NCBI GenBank assembly: GCA_031841125.1
Contig: CM063110.1
Location: forward strand, 58,379,946 to 58,443,945
Source of the DNA: Acanthococcus lagerstroemiae
Lineage: Eukaryota > Arthropoda > Insecta > Hemiptera > Eriococcidae
DNA: 64,000 nucleotides
Direction of reading: 5' to 3'
Part shown: positions 12,340 to 23,330 of the stretch, in pieces
Position numbering within the stretch: position 1 is the stretch's first letter
How the letters are laid out: each line of letters begins with the position of its first letter
Program-made: the position numbers and the translations under genes
Notes under the pieces: generated by a model
Database searches by the model: none
What the model saw: the letters and a program-made list of their open reading frames with translations, nothing else
What the model was told of the DNA's origin: nothing

Positions 12340-12850
12340 CAGAACTGGCTGAAGCTATCGGCTTTCGGCTTTGTTTACAGACTATTCATCGTCTTTTGAC
12401 TTACAGCTATCGGCTATCGGCTGACTTTCAAACAGAGAATTTAAGCTGAACTATACAGCTTCAGCTTACGGCTTAAAAGCTTACAACCATGGAAAATTCG
12501 GCTTTAGCTTTCGGTTTTTCTGTAAATAAAGCTAGCTTTCGGATTCCAGCTTGTATTAAAAAATATGGCTAGCTTTCGGCTTTGGCATTCGGCTAGCTTA
12601 AATGCTCTGCCCACTGGGGCTGTGATCCCAAGACTTTGTTTGCCTTTCTTTATCAAATTTCATTCCTTTTTACTTTTCAGAAACATGCGTGCATCTTTCA
12701 CTGTACTGTGTTGAGCCAAGAAAGAAGCCAAAAAATACGGTTTTTTCAGCTTTTAGCTGTCATCATATCACGAGCAGCTAGCTTTCAGCTTGTACTGAAA
12801 AATATGGCTAGCATTCGGCTTTTGGCTTCGGCTTTCAGCTAGCTTAAATG
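12340..12850. repeat. Low-complexity gctttcggct/agctttcggc repeat
   Basis: Short irregular repeats of the words ggctttcggct, agctttcagc and gctatcggct fill this stretch, with related words at 11210-11340, 13730-13860 and 14370-14400. No coding frame is sustained. It looks like a decayed short-period satellite on either side of the MITE at 13121-13684. Confidence 0.6.
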
Positions 12851-13120
12851 TTCTGCTTTCAAACCATGGTAATATTCGCCTGTCCAGCACTCACCAGAGT
12901 CGTTAGTGTTGGTCACATATTCACACCAATACTAATATACAAAGAAAGCTGTGCTGATAACAAACATGGGGAAAAACCCAGAAAACTTTGAATTCGTTTC
13001 ATGAAGATTTCAGAGAAAATTTAATTTTGCACATTGGTGTATTTATTGTTCACTGTATGCAAAATCGATAATGTACTTATTCAGAATCTTCAACTTTCCT
13101 TATTTGGATACTGTTAAGCG

Positions 13121-13684
13121 TAACAGAACCAACCGACATTTATTGACAAAATGAGTTATTAGCATATCGTTGGAAGAAGCATAAAAAGTAGAATTTTTCA
13201 AAATTGGGCCCCGATTCAAATATGGGTACTCACGTTGAAAAAAGCTTATCAGTGAACGCTATGCCATATAGTTCCTACATGGCTGGCACTTCTCCCTTTT
13301 CCAACAGCAAACTCACGACCATTGACGGGGATAATTTCTAGGAAAGGGGTAAAGTTTTTGTCTCAAACAGTCAATAAAATTACAAGTTTTCTTTACATTT
13401 TAATTTGACTGGTCGAGTTCTGTTTTTTTTTTTTTTTTTTTTGTCACTTAAAGAAAAAATTAATTGGATTTCCAACCAGATGCGTTGCACGCTTGCACCT
13501 GATTGGAAGTCCAGTTAGATGCAAGCGCACGCTTGCTACTGGGGATAGCGTTTACTGGTAAGCTTTTTTCAACGTGAGTACACATTTTTGAATCGGGAGC
13601 CCAATTTTGAAAAATTCTACTTTTTACGCTCTTTCCAACGATACTATAACTCATTTTGTCAACAAATGTCGGTTGGTTCTGTTA
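13121..13684. mobile_element. MITE with about 145-bp terminal inverted repeats
   Basis: The left arm, 13121-13265, opens with taacagaaccaaccgacat. It recurs reverse-complemented at 13541-13684 with only scattered differences. The spacer between the arms contains a long T-run (about 13422-13441). There is no open frame, so the element is non-autonomous. A further partial copy of the arm sits at about 22495-22595. No target duplication could be fixed. Confidence 0.8.
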
Positions 13685-14171
13685 GTCCAAATCTCGATAC
13701 AGTTCAAATTCTTTATGTAAAATGAGCTCCAGGCTCCAGAGCCAATTAAAAAAGCTAAGCTATCGACTAAAGCTACATGACTTTGAAATATAAAGCTTCT
13801 GGCTGGCTGAAAAGCTAACCTCTCAGCCGATAACAACAATGGCTAAAAGTTAACAGCTAGGAGCTCATTCACTTTGTCCTAGGGGTAGGGAGGGGCGATT
13901 GTTATTTGTGAAATGAAATGTTGTCAACGACAATAACACAGAAGACGTTTGCAGAAAGAAAATTGAGACAAGGAAAGAACGGGAAAATGGCGACACTGAA
14001 AGATGAAACAACAAAGAATGATAACACAAAATTGCATGTAGAAATCTGCAACGGAAAAAAGGAAACAAAATACAAAAAAGGAAAACCGCCGGAAAGAATC
14101 GGCTATTGACTTCGCTAATCGCTATCTACCAGTGAGTATTCGTCTAAAGCTCTAGATAGGAGAGTACAGGC

Positions 14172-14282
14172 GTCCGCCATTTTGAATCCAACCTCGCCCG
14201 TCGATGCCGATTTGGCTACACGGCACGCTCCGCATAGTCGGATTCGGCATCCACGGGCTCGGTTGAAGTCAAGATGGCGGAC
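14172..14282. repeat. Inverted repeat, GC-rich palindromic MITE-like
   Basis: The sequence starts gtccgccattttgaatcc and ends as its approximate reverse complement, aagtcaagatggcggac. Pairing continues inward (cctcgcccgt against acgggctcgg, gatgccgat against atcggcatc-like). About 111 bp in all, with arms of roughly 45 bp. It is GC-rich against an AT-rich background. Confidence 0.7.
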
Positions 14283-15778
14283 GATCGTACTTATGCGAAG
14301 TATACAGAGCTCTAATTCGTCTATTTGCTAAGTTATAATTTTAAGAAAAATGCCTGGTTAACGGCTAAAACCTATCGGCTATCGACTGGCTCGCAGTCCC
14401 TGCTCCAGATACCTCACTTCAGTTAGTAAAAAATCAGCTAGGTGTCAGGCACTTTGCTCGGACAGGTGAATTCCCTTGAGTCGCACTTTGCATTACGACC
14501 ATCAAGGAGCAGTTATGGCTCATTCAATAAAGATTGGATCAGTTGAGAAACGTCACTTTTCCATTAGGTATTTTTAATGGCACAAATATCAAAGTTACTT
14601 GGATTAATCATCGTCACGAAAATCCACTGCCATTAGTTACAGCAGATATTATTCTAAGATTCTAACTATAAACTCCACTGACGTCACACAAAAAATACGC
14701 TGCCAAAGAACAGATTTCCGTTAAACACAATTTGTTTCAGTTCTCACCCAGGTAAAAGCACTTCCTATAAGAAACACCGACACTCAAACATAAAACATTA
14801 TTTCTGAAAACTAGAGAGCAACTAGAAATACATCCCTCCGGTTCGATGCACTAAATTATTGTAGGTACAATTAAGTAGATATAAATAAACGAAACACCAG
14901 TAATACTTGCCTATACTGAAAATGGCAGTGAATAAAAATAAAACCTGAGATACTGAAGCACGCATCTTTGATTAATTCGAACAAAACTTTTTGTCACCAC
15001 ACTGCAACCGACAGATTGAAATAATTTAACAAATCTGTTTTCACGACAGCTCTTAGTCTCTGTTCCTAGCAAAATGAAAACGCCCACAAAACCACTGATA
15101 TGTAACATTTGATAGTAGAACTCTTCCTGCGCTTCTATGAGATTAAACAGCTTCAATATATTAATGACACGATAGATCGATATGATATATTCATGATTCT
15201 ATCCGGCTGGCTGGGTGATAATATATTCCAACGAACAATGCCACAACGAAACGGATTGTCTGTTTTTCGTACACATTATTAGGGGCAGCCGAAGTTATGC
15301 AACAAGGTCGCTTCAATCACAACTCTGAAAATGCCCAAGGAGTTGAAAAATCAAATTTCGGTTGTATATTCGAATACTAGTTTCAGAAGAGCTGCAAGGG
15401 TTACATACATAGTTTCCGTAAGTTTTCGGAAGTGCACTTCCGAAACCTAGTGAGAAAACGCCGCGTAGATTAACGTAGCACGACCACTTAATCCGTTCCA
15501 CCCAACGAATTTTTAAGTCACAAGTTAGCGGCCAGTCGACAAATTTTTGTTCCACATTCTTTGTTGTTTTTTTTCTCTCAAAGAAATGCTACGACAGGCG
15601 ACTATCAATGACGAGATGTTCGATAAACTGCTTTGGCGATTGCATCATAGATCAACGCGTTTCATAAAAATGTGTGCTTTCAGAAATGCTCTTTACCAGT
15701 ACACCTTTGAGAAAAGTCGTATGACATTTCATTTGAGCCAATTTTTATTTAAAAAATTTGAAAATAATGGGTAAGAAA

Positions 15779-15907
15779 ATGTTAGAATCTCTTATGAATC
15801 GTGATTTTCGTCAGAAAGTGCTCTAAAAATGGGTGAAAATGAATATGGGTCAGAATCTTATAAATCACGATTTTTGCCAGAAAAAGCTTTAAAATGGGCA
15901 AAAATAA
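15779..15907. repeat. Direct tandem duplication of about 65 bp
   Basis: Two diverged copies follow each other. Each runs from gtcagaatctta/ttagaatctctta through atcgtgatttt/cacgattttt to gctctaaaaatggg/gctttaaaatggg. No coding role is seen. Confidence 0.65.
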
Positions 15908-16877
15908 AGGCAGGTAATGATACACAAAATATATGCTAGTATAACGCAAGACAAGATATCCTTTTCCATTTATTAAAACCCTGATCTGCCCAAGGATTAC
16001 CACGAGATTTTATTTTTCAATAACAGAAATGCCGTAATTTTCGTCATTAGATATATGGCCCAACCAAGGGTTGAACCCAATTTTGATGACAACATCAACA
16101 TACGATTGCGTTTTTCTATGAATGTCTTGAACACACATAGAGAACGAAAAACTTTATTCACGATCATTATTCACAGTTATATTACAAAATAGGTTTTACC
16201 TACATTCACCGACAGAGCAGGAATGAAAGACGAAAAGAACTGACCAGCAGAACCATTACAGGTACTTTCGAAATTCCGAGGCAATATGAAGCGTCTCCTT
16301 TTACTAGTCAGTAATTTTCACACAAGAGACTGCCAGTTCACGAGAATTACATTAAATCATTTTCTAGGGCAGTTTTAATTACACAAAATTTGTACGTAAC
16401 CAGTCCCAATAAATCATTCCTCACCTCTTCAGAATTCGTACATAGCCCTGCTGATACTACCTTGTTCAAAAATCGCCTCGTCGATTCATTTCATTATTTC
16501 CGGAGCAAGAAAGTCACGTTTTTAATTTTTATGACTAAATAATCTGATACGATATTACTTATATCCACATTGAGCCGCAAATCTTCATGAATTGACAACT
16601 GATTGAATCAGATCTGAAATCTCTTTTCAGTTGTTTCTTTAATTGCACGTGTTGACTCTAGGGCAAGAAAAAGAGATGACTTGAAAATTTAACAGTTGTT
16701 TTCAACATTTTACAAATGTATCTAGTTTACTACGAGTACTTCAACTGCAGAAACAGAAATAAGAAAAGCAATTAGGAAACATATTCGTATTTTCATCAAG
16801 TGGAAAATGTTAAGCCTTTACAATCCCGATGAAATGTCAAATTCCTAAATAATAATATTCGCAATAAACGCGTCACA

Positions 16878-17724
16878 TTGAGGATGCGTGGAGGAGGAAG
16901 GATGGCCAAGGTGCGGGCGCTAACCACCAGGGGCTTGGAAATCCTGAAAAGTGGTCGCATCAAGATTGGATGGTGCAACAGTAGGGTTCGCTCGCTGGAG
17001 AAGACCAACAGCACTCCCAGGTGCTACAGATGCCTACGGCCAGTACATACGGCAAAGGAGTGTTCGAACCCGGACCTGAAGCGACCGTACTATCGCTGCG
17101 GAGAGAGTGGCCAGGATTCATTGTTCGAGGCTGTGGCGCGGAAGGGGATAGATGTGGCAATTGTGAGCGAACCCTACACGTTGGAAGATGTTGTGGGATG
17201 GCAGACAGACCATACTGGCTTAGTGGCCATTGGTGTGAGTCCCGACGGTCCGTTAGCTCCGAGCAAGGTAGAGAGAGGCGACGGGTATGTCGCGGTGGAG
17301 ATTGGGGGAGTAAGGGTACAAAGCTGTTACTTCTCCCCCAACAGATCACCGGCAGAATTATAGGCCTACCTTACTCCGCTGGAGAGGAGCATTTCCAGGG
17401 GAGGCACGATGATAGTGGCCAGTCGACTTCAATGCCAAGTCAGAAGAGCGGTTCGCAGGCCGCACAGATATGAAAGGAGCGCTGCTGGGCGATGTTGCGA
17501 CGAGCAACCGCCTGGTGCCAATGAACAACAGCACCGCCTATACCCGCTTCCATCGAGGGTATAGGTCGAACATCGATGTGACGTTTGCCTCAGAATGTCT
17601 AGCCCGACAGATCCAGGGCTGGGCGGCGGTACTGGAAGAGGAGTCGGGAGGCGATCACAACTACATCACCTTTGCTGTGGCCAGGAAGAGAGTGGTTGCT
17701 ACTCCAAGGAAGCTGGGAAGATGA
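16878..17724 (+). pseudogene. R1 LINE gag zinc knuckle and endonuclease fragments
   Basis: The frame from 16878 reads through a CCHC knuckle (CYRCLRPVHTAKEC), then a second knuckle that has lost its first Cys (YYRCGESG). It then jumps directly into the endonuclease N-terminus, where VAIVSEPYTLEDVVGW is the SEPY block of APE-type R1 endonucleases. Most of the gag/ORF1 to ORF2 junction is therefore deleted. From 17470 another frame resumes the endonuclease C-terminus, with NIDVTFAS and GGDHNYITF covering the usual D-x-T and S/G-DH motifs. Frame changes make this a non-functional copy. Confidence 0.85.
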
Positions 17725-18960
17725 GCGGCCAGCAAATTGGACAAGGACAAGCTGGAAGCAGCTCTGCTAGCGAGCAGCTGGGGCAGAGAGAAGGCAGAAG
17801 AGGCGGCGGAGAAGCTACACCGAAGAGTAGCTGCCGTCTGCGACGCCGCAATGCCCCGCCGTGGTCCGCTGAAGAAAGGAGAGGCATATTGGTGGACCGC
17901 GGACACTGCCCATCGAAAGTCCGAGGCCAATCAGATGCGCAGAAGATATCAGCGTACACGTGGCCGAGAGGAGGCGCGACTGGGGGCCGAGAAATACCAG
18001 CGCGCTCGGAAAATCCTGAAGACTGCAATCAGACACAGCAAGCTGAGATGCTGGAGAGAACTGTGCAGCCAGGTGGAGGATGACCTCTTTGGAAAACCCT
18101 TCCGAATAGTGATGAAGAAGGTCGGGGGCCCTCCCATAACCGAGCGTATAGAGTAGCACTATGTAACAGATAGTGCACTATCTATTTCCACAAGCCCAGC
18201 ACCAGTGGACACACCTCTGGAAGTGGACGCCGTACAAATCGACGCGGCAGTAGATAGAATACGTACGAAAGCGACGAAGGCGCCGGGACCAGATGTCTTC
18301 AATGCAGCCTTAAACGGAGCAGTATTCCCCGCCAGATGGAAGATAGCCCGCCTCGTGCTGTTGCCGAAGTCAGGGAAATCAGTCGGCGGGCTAGCGACTT
18401 ACCGGCCGTTATGTTTGCTGGACACAATTTGGAAGATTTTCGAGAGGATCATTACAAACAGGCTGGAGGAACACTTCCGGGGGAGGCGCGCGTTGAGCGC
18501 CAACCAGTATGGGTTCCGAGCTAGAAGATCGACGATTGATGCCGCCGGGAAGCTGAAGAGGCTGACACAGTCAGCGATCTAAAAGCTCCAATTCGGTGCA
18601 GCCGTCAGTCTCGACATACAGAATGCGTTCAATATTAATACGATGCCACAGGCGCGCATATTGGAGGCGCTGGAGAAGCCCGCGGTGCTCCTACTGCGCT
18701 GCAAGAGGGCGAGATGATAATGCCTGGCACATCCTGTTCGAGGGTCCGGCATTCGACCAAGAGAGGGAAGAAGTGACGGCCGCCTTTCAAAACGCAGGCG
18801 TTGAGTCGCTTACACCGGAGAACCTGATCCCGACCATGCTGAAGAGCAGAGCGGGTTGGGATCAGGCAGCTGCCTTTGTCAAGAAGACGTTGGGTCGCAA
18901 GATGGAGCTGGAGTGGCAGTGACAAAGGCAGCGGACGCAGCACCCTATGCCGGCACTCGC
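17725..18960 (+). pseudogene. R1 LINE reverse transcriptase, internally deleted, with C-terminal Cys region
   Basis: The endonuclease-RT linker is spread over overlapping frames at 17737-18156. From 18205 the RT fingers follow: KATKAPGPD, LVLLPKSGKS, YRPLCLLDTIWKIFERII and ANQYGFRARRSTIDA. After a stop near 18580 the palm block GAAVSLDIQNAFN (18598-18636) appears. The YADD-containing palm and the thumb are missing, and the sequence passes straight to the C-terminal CSYCAARGRDDNAWHILFEG zinc region, about 18680-18922. The order is right but the catalytic core is gone. Confidence 0.85.
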
Positions 18961-19818
18961 CATCCTACCAGCATCGACGACGACGTCTACGAGAACGACG
19001 ACGATGAGCTGCCATCAACCGACGAAGAAGACGATCCGGCGCATCTCGACAGCGAAGATGAAGAATAAGACGCTGTGGATTCGCCGCCGTGAAGAGGCAA
19101 CGATGCAGGCCCATTCGGGGCGTTTCCGGGATAAGGAGGGCGGTATCCCGGGGCCAATTTGGCATGCGTGCATCGCCGTACGCTCCTCTATCATCGAATA
19201 AACGCGTCACATTACGGTCGGTCTCAAACCATGATATTTTTGTTGATTTGCGCAAATCTGTCTATCATTGTCGACTAGTCTGATTGTTTGTTTACGAAAA
19301 TGAAAGAATCCTTTTCTAAATGGAATTACAGTGCTTCCTGTTAGATGCGAGCTACCTTGAACACTTCCTTTTCGAAAAAGAATGTTCATTAATATGGCAG
19401 TGTATTTGCTGATTGGCTGCTGATCTTTCTGTTTCATTTCCTGACAACATTTTCGTCCCAGATAAGGAAACAGCAGGAGAGAGGGGAAAAACTGAAAATA
19501 ACCGAGTCCTACAGCTTCAGGATATCTACAAGTCACGAAAGTCATGGAAGAGTCATCTCTGTTTCAACTTGCGATGAAACTGTTTTATGAGTATAAAAAA
19601 TAAATCCATAGTTCGAACTCAAGTTGAACGCAAGCTGAATTAACAAAATCAACGAGTCATTAGCTGATACTGCAGTTCAAGCTGAGTTTAAACACAGAAT
19701 GTTGATAGCACAACTGGTCCTCAATCTCAGAATGCTTCTACCGTTTAAATATTCATGGGAAATCTCATTCTCGACAGACCAGAACGTCTAATTTTTCAAA
19801 TTGCTACATTTCGAATAC

Positions 19819-22109
19819 TTACGGGTCGTCTACATGTTCATATGGACCCATCGGTAAGATATCGGTCATCGCATACTTGTAAGTCCACTCCGTAGCTTTC
19901 CTGTTAAACGAACCTCTGTCTGTTTCATATAACTTAGCAATAGCAGGTTCCATACACACCTATAACATGAAAACACATACTCAGCATTTAGGGATACTTT
20001 GATTAAAACCAGTAGTTAAGCTGAAATTTTCAGAGCTAAAATATTTTGGGATGTAAGCCTAAAGTTTCAAGTATTGGCAGCGATCACGTACGATTTACCA
20101 TAAGCGTGTATCAAACTTCAACTACCATTAAGTCGATTAGAAATTCACTTTCAAAGAAAATTTGTCCGAAATTTCACAGCATCATCACCAAAAATTTGAA
20201 TTATCATCAGTTCTACTGGTAGAATAATTTCTACTCGTTTTTTACCCTTTAAAGACAGCAGTTTTTCTGTTTGAAGAAACACACGATCACTCATTTATTC
20301 TCACCCGCACAGGTGATTTTGCAGCGCACTCTAGTGCAGGTTTACATCTCAATACTGAAAAGGACGTTCTTTCTTTCCTCTCTGCAATTAACATTGCAAA
20401 GAAATGACAGCATCAACTTCGACACCGCCTCCGCCTTAAATTCAGATAGAACTTACTAAACTCATTCACTTACTTTACAATACGGATCTGTTAACAACGA
20501 CTGAATAGAAATGAGAATTTTTGCGATCGTCAGAGCCAGACTCCAGTTGTGCGCGATGCAATCCAAACCAATATCACCGTGCCGCGAAACGTTTGGATGA
20601 AAAATTCTGGTAATGAAACGTATCTTCGGTGGTTGCAAAGGGTACACGTAGGGAAACTGCAGGTACAAGAAAAAAATACCGCCTTCGTAGGGGCTGTTGA
20701 CAGGACCTTGGATCGAGGCGCACCAGTTTAAGAAATTATCGTCTATAGGCTTCGCGTTCACTCCTTCTGGTGGTTCGTATCTCACTGCTGCCAAAACAAA
20801 AGATTAAAATTAGAACTATGATAGCACAGAAGATTACGATTGGATGGTAAAATGTTAGAAACTGATTCCCTCTGTCGTCCAGGTACAATAAAGAGTGAAT
20901 TTCAAGAGTTCATCAAAAAACTGAAATGCATTTTCCCTCTTCGGAATAAAACGGATTAGCGGCTTACTGTTGTAATCATGCTGCAAACGTTTCAATCTTC
21001 TCGAGTTATCGATATTATCGATTTCACCCATATCCACAGTTGTTTTGCCATCAATATCGTCCATCATTTTTCCCAAACATGATTTACAAGGTGCACTCAA
21101 AACTCTAGAAACGAAGACTTTCATTTAAATGAATGATGATTTGTGTAACTAGCTACCAATTATACTAATATCAAGAATCAACTGAAGCGACAATGTTATA
21201 CATTAGCACGGAAAACTTACAGCTTGGAAAATGCATTGTACCAGCTCTCATCGAAATAAGGTTTATATAATGGCCAATATCGTTCCACTTTATCGTGCCA
21301 TCGGTCCTCGGATACATCTGCGTGTACCAAGTTCGTTAAATACGAACAGGCCATCGACAACGACCACAACGAATACGGATCCAAATGACGGAAAATGATG
21401 AGAACGACTGACGAACATTCAATAAGTCGAACATTACGTTCATCGGTAAATTACAATTTGGAACTGATGAAGCGAGTCATTAAATCTGATTATACCTTCG
21501 GGAGGAAGTCGAGCCATATGATCCATAACCGAAGTATCGGAAATTTTCCCAACATCGTCATTACTATCATCGTTATTGTTAGTACTGCTGTTAGTTCCGA
21601 CACTCAGTTCTCTAACTCGATGATACAACGACCGTTGTAAGCAGTTGGACGATGAATCTGCAGTTGAGCGGCTCTGCTGTTCGACTACTCTGGCGTAGCG
21701 TTCACTGGACAGCTGCCCCTCGCTGGGTTCGTCATTTCCACTGTCGTTTTCGTCTACAGCCTGGGAGATTATATTCGTGAGAAAGTATAGCATGTTACGC
21801 GAGATCATAGTATTCAGCTATGTATATGTACTTACTCCAACGGAGGAAATGAGATCAGGATGACGTTCATCGGCGTATAAAAATAAATGGCACGTTCCAC
21901 AAATGTATTCCCCGTGTGTAGGACCGTAGAAACCGTTGCAGAAGAAACAGCTTCCCTGAAAGCATATGGACCGGGTTTTCAACTTCCTTATGAAAGAAGT
22001 CATACAGATTTTATTCTATTATGATACAGAGAATGTTGATATAGGTACGAACGTACAGGAGAGAAGAAATAAAGCAAGAATGATGGAGACTTACTCTTTC
22101 TTCAGACAT
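19819..22109 (-). CDS. Zinc finger / F-box / catalytically altered E2 (UBC) fusion protein
   Basis: Seven exons join in phase: 22109-22095, 21955-21836, 21760-21496, 21407-21221, 21104-20968, 20787-20474 and 19959-19819, giving 392 residues to the TAA. Residues 8-28 hold a CxxC...CxxC zinc finger (C8, C11, C24, C27). Residues 46-128 are an acidic, Ser/Asn-rich linker. An F-box starts at about 130 ([15 protein letters not shown], then [13 protein letters not shown]), the usual Skp1-binding fold. A UBC fold covers about 230-392, with [15 protein letters not shown], the HPN triplet at 305-307, WSLALTIAK and EWTYKYAM. The catalytic cysteine, ten residues after the His of HPN, is Gly315; Cys318 sits three residues later. 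It should therefore act like a UEV-type E2 variant, or use a displaced cysteine. A role in an SCF-type ligase is inference. The start ATG is the only one in the open stretch before the zinc finger. I do not recall a named family with this layout. Confidence 0.9.
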
Positions 22110-22489
22110 AGATTTGCTTGTACAATCAGGACCATTGGAATAGAAATACGAAAAATATTTGGGTGGTTTTACATCGCAGTGTATTTAAGGGCGCCACATT
22201 AGTAATCGAATGAGTTCGGTGATTGTGAATACCAGCGAGTGATGACAAATGACATTTACGAAGAAGAGGGACCAAACAAAACTATTTATTCATTTCATTT
22301 TTCCGAAATTTAAAGAGCTTATCTTCAACAGTCCGAGAGTCCGACAGTGTTGTTAGTTTTGTTATTTGTTTACTTATGATAAGGTGATAACGATAAATAA
22401 TTGCTGCTTGCTGGACGCTGCTATCTGCTAAGCAAAACAGAACCAAGCGACAAAATCTGTTTATTGAGAAATTAAGAAAACGTAAAAAT

Positions 22490-22600
22490 GAATAATGTTG
22501 GCTTACGGACATAGCGTTTATTGATAAGCTTTTCTTAACGTGGGTACACACTTTTGAATCAAGGAGGGGGGACAATTTCGAAAAACTCTACAGCAAAATT
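22490..22600. repeat. Partial copy of the MITE arm seen at 13541-13684
   Basis: The run agcgtttattgataagctttt, then aacgtgggtacaca and tttgaatcaa, matches the right arm of the 13121-13684 element in the same orientation. The outer end has decayed. It lies just upstream of the F-box/E2 gene. Confidence 0.65.
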
Positions 22601-22729
22601 GATATTATACTTAATCAGAATCTTCAATTGGTATTCAACGTCATTATTTAGAAATGTTGAGGCAATCCGAATTCCTCTTACATAGAACGAGCTCCAGATA
22701 CCTCATTTTAGTTAGTTAGTAAAAAATCT

Positions 22730-23330
22730 GATCACCCAGGGACATACGGAAGAGTTTTTCCTGGAGGGGGAGGGGGGTGAGGTAAAAATTGTGAAAGTCC
22801 CAACTGACTCAACTCAGAATTCCCAACCCGCTTGGAAATCATGGGGCCAGTGTCAAATTTACGCCAGTTTGGCGCTAGTACCTTCCCGTTTGAAATGGGT
22901 ACATGCAAGCGCCATTGCCGGAATTTAGGGCCAGTTGGAGCCGGCATAAATATTTGGCCGACTATGGCGCATGGCGCCAATCGAGCGCCAATTTTTCATT
23001 AATGCGCTCAATTTGCGCCAGAATCGATGGTAAATTTGGCGTATATCTGGCGCCGATGCCGGAATTCGGGCTGGCCCCACGATTTACAGGCGGGAAGTAT
23101 CAAAGCAAAAAAGAAAAGAAAAACTTTTGACCTGTTGGATTTTTCCAACTGATTCAAACTCAAAATTCCTAAGTATCAAAGCAAAAGCAGAAAACCCTTT
23201 TGACTTGTTGGCTTTTCCTAACTTCTCAACTCAATCCCCAAGTATCAAAGTAAAAAAAAGGGGGAAATCTTTTATCTTGTTGGATTTTTCCCAACTTGCC
23301 TGACTGAAATGGTAAATTTTCCTTACACAG
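22730..23330. repeat. Dispersed repeat interrupted by a palindromic MITE
   Basis: The outer repeat opens with cagggacatacggaagag, then a G-rich run, then aaaattgtgaaagtcccaac and gactcaactcagaattccc. It resumes after 23090 with several gtatcaaagcaaaa...cttttgacttgttgg units. Related copies lie at about 39000-39285 (reverse orientation) and 44378-44600. Inside it sits a MITE at about 22840-23085 that starts atggggccag and ends ctggccccacg. That MITE is full of gcgccaa/ttggcgc half-palindromes. Confidence 0.7.

Larger units (their letters stand above)
10938..16862. other. Repeat-rich stretch, intron or upstream region of receptor gene
   Basis: This 5.9-kb stretch must hold the missing first exon of the receptor gene or its promoter. 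A weak candidate is the ATG at 15108 (minus), followed by a hydrophobic 14-residue run (MLHISGFVGVFILLG), but no consensus splice donor of the required phase follows. The rest is repeats, listed separately. No other gene is supported. Confidence 0.4.
16863..19213 (+). mobile_element. R1-clade non-LTR retrotransposon copy with 17-bp target duplication
   Basis: The element proper is 16880-19196. It is bracketed by identical 17-bp repeats, aataaacgcgtcacatt, at 16863-16879 and 19197-19213, the target duplication expected of target-primed reverse transcription. Inside, in order on the plus strand, are a gag CCHC zinc knuckle, pieces of an APE-type endonuclease, a reverse transcriptase interrupted by deletions, and the C-terminal cysteine-rich region after RT that is typical of R1/TRAS-like elements. 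The copy is about 2.3 kb, against 5-6 kb for a full R1 element. It is strikingly GC-rich beside the flanking AT-rich DNA. No poly(A) tail is visible at the 3' end, which also fits R1 relatives. Confidence 0.9.

Noticed and set aside
15061..15108. Hydrophobic start (MLHISGFVGVFILLG) as the receptor's signal-peptide exon
   Set aside because: No consensus donor of the required phase follows, and only a weak t|gtcgtg could serve. I left it out of the gene model.
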